This document shows positions 48,342-52,983 of a DNA stretch of 52,983 bases, in pieces (positions within the stretch are counted from its first letter, which is position 1; the number at the start of each line of letters is the position of its first letter). Below the pieces are notes generated by a model. The model had not been told where the DNA came from. It searched no databases and worked only from the letters and a program-made list of their open reading frames with translations. This DNA is from Schoenoplectus triqueter (lineage: Eukaryota > Streptophyta > Magnoliopsida > Poales > Cyperaceae). Made by a program: the position numbers and the translations under genes. The stretch spans positions 1 to 52,983 of the forward strand of contig CAXKVV010001851.1 in assembly GCA_964058805.1 (NCBI GenBank). The letters run 5' to 3'.

Positions 48342-51300
48342 CTAAGCGCCGATATTCATGAGTGGCTTCTTCAACTCCCAAGCATCAAGCTTTGTGACCT
48401 TAATATCAACATCGCCATTGTTGAATATGAACAAATGTGCATTGTCACCTTGAGCAAGTGTCGGATAGACCCTTGATGATATCACTGTCTTGCCATTTGC
48501 TCCAAAACTCTCCAAAACAGAGTGGTCAAGCTGAACACAAATTAAGGGGAAAGAAGGAAAAAAATGAGAACAAGATAGAGAGGGTACGTAAATTAAAATT
48601 AGAACAAATGGATCATTATTTGGATCCTATGAATAAAATAAACTTAGGAAAGTGTCTTGCAATTTTGAATAAATGGGCCATGATAAAAAGCCGAATAGGC
48701 AAATGTGAATTTTTTTTTTGTATTTAAGAAAATGAGGAAAGAAGTTTAGTGAACATACAAGAGTTCTTAGAGAGATTGTGCTAGACTTGCTTAGGTCGAC
48801 ATCGACATAGCCAGCAAAGGTTGGCTTATATTCATTCGGCGCAAGAGTTGATCTGTTTGTTCAATGAAGAAGAGAAACCCAGTTAATTAACTAGTCAATT
48901 TTAAGCATAAAAATATAAATGATAACAATGATGGCAAAATATGCAGAGTTCACAGAGAAGATGTTGTACAGGGGAGTTTTATCACCGACAACAAGTTAGG
49001 AAGTACCTCTCACAATAATTAATACAATGACGCAAATAGTCTTGTTCACAATAATACGTAAGAACCTATCTAGGTAGTTACGCATGCTTGAAAATGTGTA
49101 TGATTGTGTCAAATACTTGAAAAATCATAACCAAGAAAGTTGACAATAAAGAGCCCTTTTTTCTTAAAAAAAGGCACATAAACTTATCAAGACCAGCTGC
49201 TTTTCTTTTTTTCTTACCTCAAATAGATGGCGGTGTGAGGAGAAAGTACAAGAGAATAAAGGGCAATCGCCGCAATCCCAATCTACAACTAAATGCACTG
49301 TTGGATGCCACAATCTAATACAAACTCTTGGTTGGTCATCTAAGCTTTACCTAGTGGTCCATTATCTATTGTAATTTGGCATCCAATAAATTTTGTTATC
49401 TAGGCTTTACCTAGTGGCCCATTGTCTATTGTTAATTGGCATCCAATAATTTTTGTTATCTATACATCTGAACTATTCCATTCAACTATTTAATGACGTC
49501 GTGACTTTTTTTGGTCACTTATATTTCACTCAATTAAGATGAATTGATTTAATAAAAATCACGATTCATAATTTGTCCAAGCTCATTTTTCTCTTCAATT
49601 AGTTTGTCTTTTTCTTCAACTATTTTTAAATTTTATTGTAAAGAAAGTATTCAGGAAAGAAAAATTATTGTATTTTGTAACCATTTTTTATTAAATAATG
49701 AATTATTTCATTTAAGAGCCTAATTGATTTAGGTAATAACTATATTTAAATAAAATGTATCATAATAAAATTAACCGCATAACGGATTTTTTAGTATTTA
49801 CAATGCAATATTGGAGATAGCCATCTGTCAGCAGAATGGATAGTGGGCTAGTGCCTAGTGGTTACTTCAATTATCCTTTCAAAAGGGATACTGATACCTT
49901 ATTGGGAAACCGGCGTGCGCATGAAATATCTTCCCACCACATAACTAATACTATTCTAATTGGTGACTTTTCTATTTTCTAAGTTAAAAACTACGATGTT
50001 TTTAATGATATTTTTGAGGGAGGTCTAATTTGGTATACTGGTAGACGAAATTAGGTGCCGTGTTATTAAGGGTCTACAACTGAAAATATTTACTTTGCAA
50101 CTAACAAAGAAAATTATTTTATTCGATCGTCACATGCATAAATCAAAGAAAAATTTAAAAAAATGACAAGAGGAGGAAAAAAACATACTGGGTGGGGTCG
50201 TTGCACATGAGCACCATATGTTTGTTCTCTTTCTCTGATGTGAAAACCCTAAAAAAGACGGCTGTTCTCTCTCTCAAATCTGAACTCGCCAACACATAAA
50301 GACCAAAGGGACCAACTCCGCCTTTCACATCTGCGCCCTTCATCTTACAGAGAGCCTGTGCATCGTACATGTATGTCGGATCGAACTGCTCTGCTTTCTC
50401 CAAACTTGGTACAGCAAATGTCACCTCTACATCAGCCTGTTGGAAAATCCTTTTAAGAGTTAGGAAGATCTTACCAGAGACAACGGAGCTCAAATTGAAT
50501 TCTAGTATTTCCTTAATAGCCTAGGTTGAAAAGTGAAGACCCAACATACGAGTTTGGAGTTTCATTTTTTTTTCCTTCTTTTTGAAAGTTGAAGGAAATG
50601 GACAAACTTTTCATTCAAATCAGAAAAATCCATTTGGATTGTACCGAGAAATTTCAAAATAAACATATTTTATAATGAAATTTGGCAAAAGATTTTTTTC
50701 AAAGCAAGAAAGGAGCTTAGTTACTAATTATTTTGAACTAATAAGTAGTTTCATAAGCTAACAATGACATAGACCAGCTACCTATTTCTTTTTTGAAAAA
50801 ATATATGAAATGCCTCTAACATTGCCCCACTAATTCTCCGTCATAATTGAAAAATAACATGTCATGATAGTAAGAGATATGAGGGATAATATTAGTGACA
50901 CTGTATCACTTTTCTTTTTCTTCTATTTAAAAAAAAAGAAATTGCACGGCCACTTTATTATTATCTTTATTCTGAAAACTTTTGCAAAAACAGTACAAAA
51001 GAAGATTCGTAAATGATTCACCCCACAAGTACAACAACTTTTGAAATTAAAAACCAAAAGCGCACTTTTGTAAAAGCAATACAAGAGTAGAAATTAAATT
51101 TTAAGGTAGTAGTTAAGTTCAGGTAAAAGGTAAACACCACGGACCAAAATCTAATCAACAAAATAAATTATATATCTACCGGTGAATGTTTATTTTCAGA
51201 TATTATACCTGAGCAGTTTGAATTCCAGTCACTTCCAGGTGGGTCCCTGCCGTGATTGTCGTGCTTTTAACACTTATTTGTTTTCCTTTGAGAGAATTGA

Positions 51301-52760
51301 GCTCCTCTACTGGCCACTGCAATAGCTGCTTCCCACTTGGATCTAGCCATAATGTCCTTGGGATCAACTAAAATAACAAAAGAAAATTATTAAATGAATA
51401 CATATGAATAATTTGATTACTGTTAGTTATAGAAATGGATCTATTTAATTCCGAGGAGGGATTTAATAAGAACGCAAAAATCCTATATATATTGTGATTA
51501 TGTTTCATAACAAAAAAAATATTCTGTTATCAAATGCAATTCGCTTATAAAAAAAGATGTTAGAAGAAACATTACTATTTTGCCAATAGAATTAAATACC
51601 TGAACTCCAGCCCAGCCCTTGATATTATCTTCAGTAACAGTATCTGATTCATTTGCCCATCCCCACAAAATTCTTCTCTTCTTTGCTGGATCATAGAATG
51701 TCTTTGAGGCATAGAAATTGCCATAATCGTACCTCAACCCATGTTTGTTATCCTTTGATGTGCCATCCGGCGTGTATCTATCTCTTTTAATATCATATGT
51801 ACCGATAGTATAATACTCGTACCGATCCAGGTCCAAGCTAACCTTAAGCACATGTTTAATACCCTTACCATTTACCGATGTGTCAAGACCCAACAAACCC
51901 TTAGTAGATACTGGGAAAAAGTCAGGGCACTCCCACATACCAGTTCCCCGAGTGGCGTGTAATGTGTGTCTCGCCTTGACCCATTTCCTGAAATCCTTGC
52001 TCCTGTACAAGAGAGCCTGGCCTTTCAAGTCCCATTTGCTCCCGACCACGAGCCTCCAATGCTTGTCCTCTGGGCTATACCAAGCTGTTGTCGGGTCCCG
52101 GAATGCAGTTCCATTGACTCCCGGTCCAGTTGGAATGACCGGGTTGTAATCGGGCTTGTCCCATTCACGCAAGAAAGGATCAGACAAATTCTTGGGATAC
52201 GCTACGTTCTGCACTTGTGTCCATGCTATGTTATTCGGGTTAGTATCATTTTTGGCTATAATACCAGTATAGAGGATTGCTGGTGTGCCATCTAATAAAA
52301 TTGTGGCTGAGCCAGACCAGCAACCATATTGGTCGAAGGGCTTGGATGGATAGATTGCCGGTTCAAGCGCAATCCAGTTAATCAGATCCTTTGATACTGA
52401 ATGGGCCCACACGATGTGGCCCCAAACGGCACCTTTGGGGTTGTACTGATAGAAGAGGTGATAGTATCCATTGTAATACATAGGCCCTGATCAGATTCGC
52501 ATTTGTAAGTGTTGTTAGAATTTAAGAATATTAGTGTAGGTTTAAATACATATACATATTTTTGTATCAAAGTTGTTTTAATTTCTTTTTCAATTTTTAC
52601 AAAAAATGATCTATATCGTGAATACTGCAGTAAGCTGTAAATAACACCGTTACAAGATGACATTGACATGTAATAATGAAAGGTATGTACTGGTTGCATT
52701 TCAGCACAAGATAAGAACAAAGAAAAATAAACAAGGACTTGAGGAACATACCATTTGGAT
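48342..52760 (-). CDS. Cell-wall acid invertase (GH32 beta-fructofuranosidase), 5'-partial
   Basis: This enzyme cleaves sucrose in the apoplast and feeds sink tissues. Visible exons (minus): 52760-52752 (9-nt mini-exon), 52486-51600, 51367-51209, 50436-50189, 48852-48759, 48530-48342. They join in phase to about 527 residues ending NIGA-stop. Exon 1 (signal peptide and the first bases of the NDPNG motif) is not in the window, so the gene continues beyond 52983. Catalytic signatures: DPNG (nucleophile Asp, split across exon 1 and the mini-exon), [41 protein letters not shown] (transition-state Asp) and WECPDFFPV (acid/base Glu). Pro in WECPD marks the cell-wall class; vacuolar enzymes have WECVD. 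Then come [23 protein letters not shown] and the C-terminal beta-sandwich with DHSVLESFG. Several N-X-S/T sites are present. A related 6-FEH or fructan exohydrolase function cannot be excluded from sequence. Confidence 0.93.
48853..50188 (-). other. Long invertase intron (between the 248-nt and 94-nt exons)
   Basis: This 1336-bp intron has GT-AG ends. It contains a 60-bp tandem duplication (49338-49457) and otherwise AT-rich sequence without ORFs of interest. Confidence 0.85.
49338..49457. repeat. 2 x 60-bp tandem duplication in an invertase intron
   Basis: Units 49338-49397 and 49398-49457 start atcta(a/g)gctttacctagtgg and differ at a handful of positions. Non-coding. Confidence 0.88.
52752..52760 (-). 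other. 9-nt mini-exon of the invertase gene
   Basis: On the minus strand, ccaccag|ATCCAAATG|gtatgt has an acceptor and a donor around nine bases. With a terminal G from exon 1 and GG from exon 3 it encodes Asp-Pro-Asn-Gly of the catalytic NDPNG motif. A 9-nt mini-exon at this spot is a known hallmark of plant acid invertase genes. Confidence 0.9.
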
Positions 52761-52983
52761 CTGGTGGGCGCCATTTTGTTGAAGACCCCACGAATTTCCC
52801 CCAAGAAAGCCAGAGAAGCAAAAGTTAGATATTAGAAAGTGATAGCATCTTTGACAACTAAAGAAATAGATCACATCATTTTCACACTATTATTTATGTA
52901 CACTTTTGCTCGAGACCAATAATGCATTTTTTCACCAAAAATCAATAATTTGCCATTACATATGACTATGATACAATGACTTG
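52761..52983 (-). other. Invertase intron 1 (partial)
   Basis: No exon 1 signature (the aromatic-QPPKNW-type block and signal peptide) appears between the mini-exon and the window edge, so this is taken as intron 1 sequence. The open frame running through the mini-exon (52597-52821) is an intron artefact. Confidence 0.7.

Noticed and set aside
51880..52295. Plus-strand ORFs opposite the invertase large exon
   Set aside because: Antisense shadows of a well-supported GH32 exon.
52382..52821. Minus-strand ORFs running through the invertase mini-exon and its introns
   Set aside because: They read intron sequence; correct splicing (ATCCAAATG joined to GGCCTATG) explains the catalytic motif.

Overview
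This is a stretch of eudicot nuclear DNA. The evidence is split genes with GT-AG introns, five plant gene families with full-length intron/exon structure, a nuclear tRNA-Leu, and many plant-type transposons (hAT, LTR retroelements, long-TIR elements and foldbacks). The species cannot be named from sequence alone. About a quarter of the window is genic, and the AT-rich remainder is mostly decayed repeats.

Layout. 1-5424: AT-rich intergenic DNA with a foldback element. 5425-8946 (-): ELM1-type mitochondrial fission factor, 10 exons. 9711-13053: dead hAT transposon with a BED-finger transposase relic. 13054-16280: repeats, including a cluster of CACGTG boxes and an 838-bp long-TIR element. 16281-18616 (+): RAR1, the CHORD zinc-binding immunity co-chaperone, with a very small internal exon. 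19830-20345 (-): a tandemly duplicated small secreted-protein ORF, with one intact and one broken copy. 20760-25943: LTR retrotransposon with a perfect GATAA target-site duplication, lacking pol, and itself interrupted by a solo LTR (TSD AAAGG). 29309-32264 (+): ORANGE (OR/OR-like) plastid protein. 32699-32778 (+): tRNA-Leu(UAG). 33130-35190: small repeat elements, including a near-perfect hairpin of about 400 bp. 36355-38164 (+): cytosolic ribosomal protein uS11 (RPS14), with a duplicated 66-bp promoter block. 41990-44076: second solo LTR of the same family (TSD TGTGA). 44082-47916: repeat relics. 48342-52760 (-): cell-wall (apoplastic) acid invertase, GH32; its 9-nt mini-exon is present and exon 1 lies beyond the right edge.

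The genes are unrelated housekeeping or physiological loci (mitochondrial division, R-protein immunity, carotenoid/plastid proteostasis, translation, sucrose hydrolysis). Nothing suggests a cluster or joint regulation. The best candidates for something new are the RAR1 micro-exon choice, the duplicated unknown secreted ORF, the paired solo LTRs with their internal repeat arrays, and the promoter duplication at RPS14. No complete novel multi-gene system is visible.
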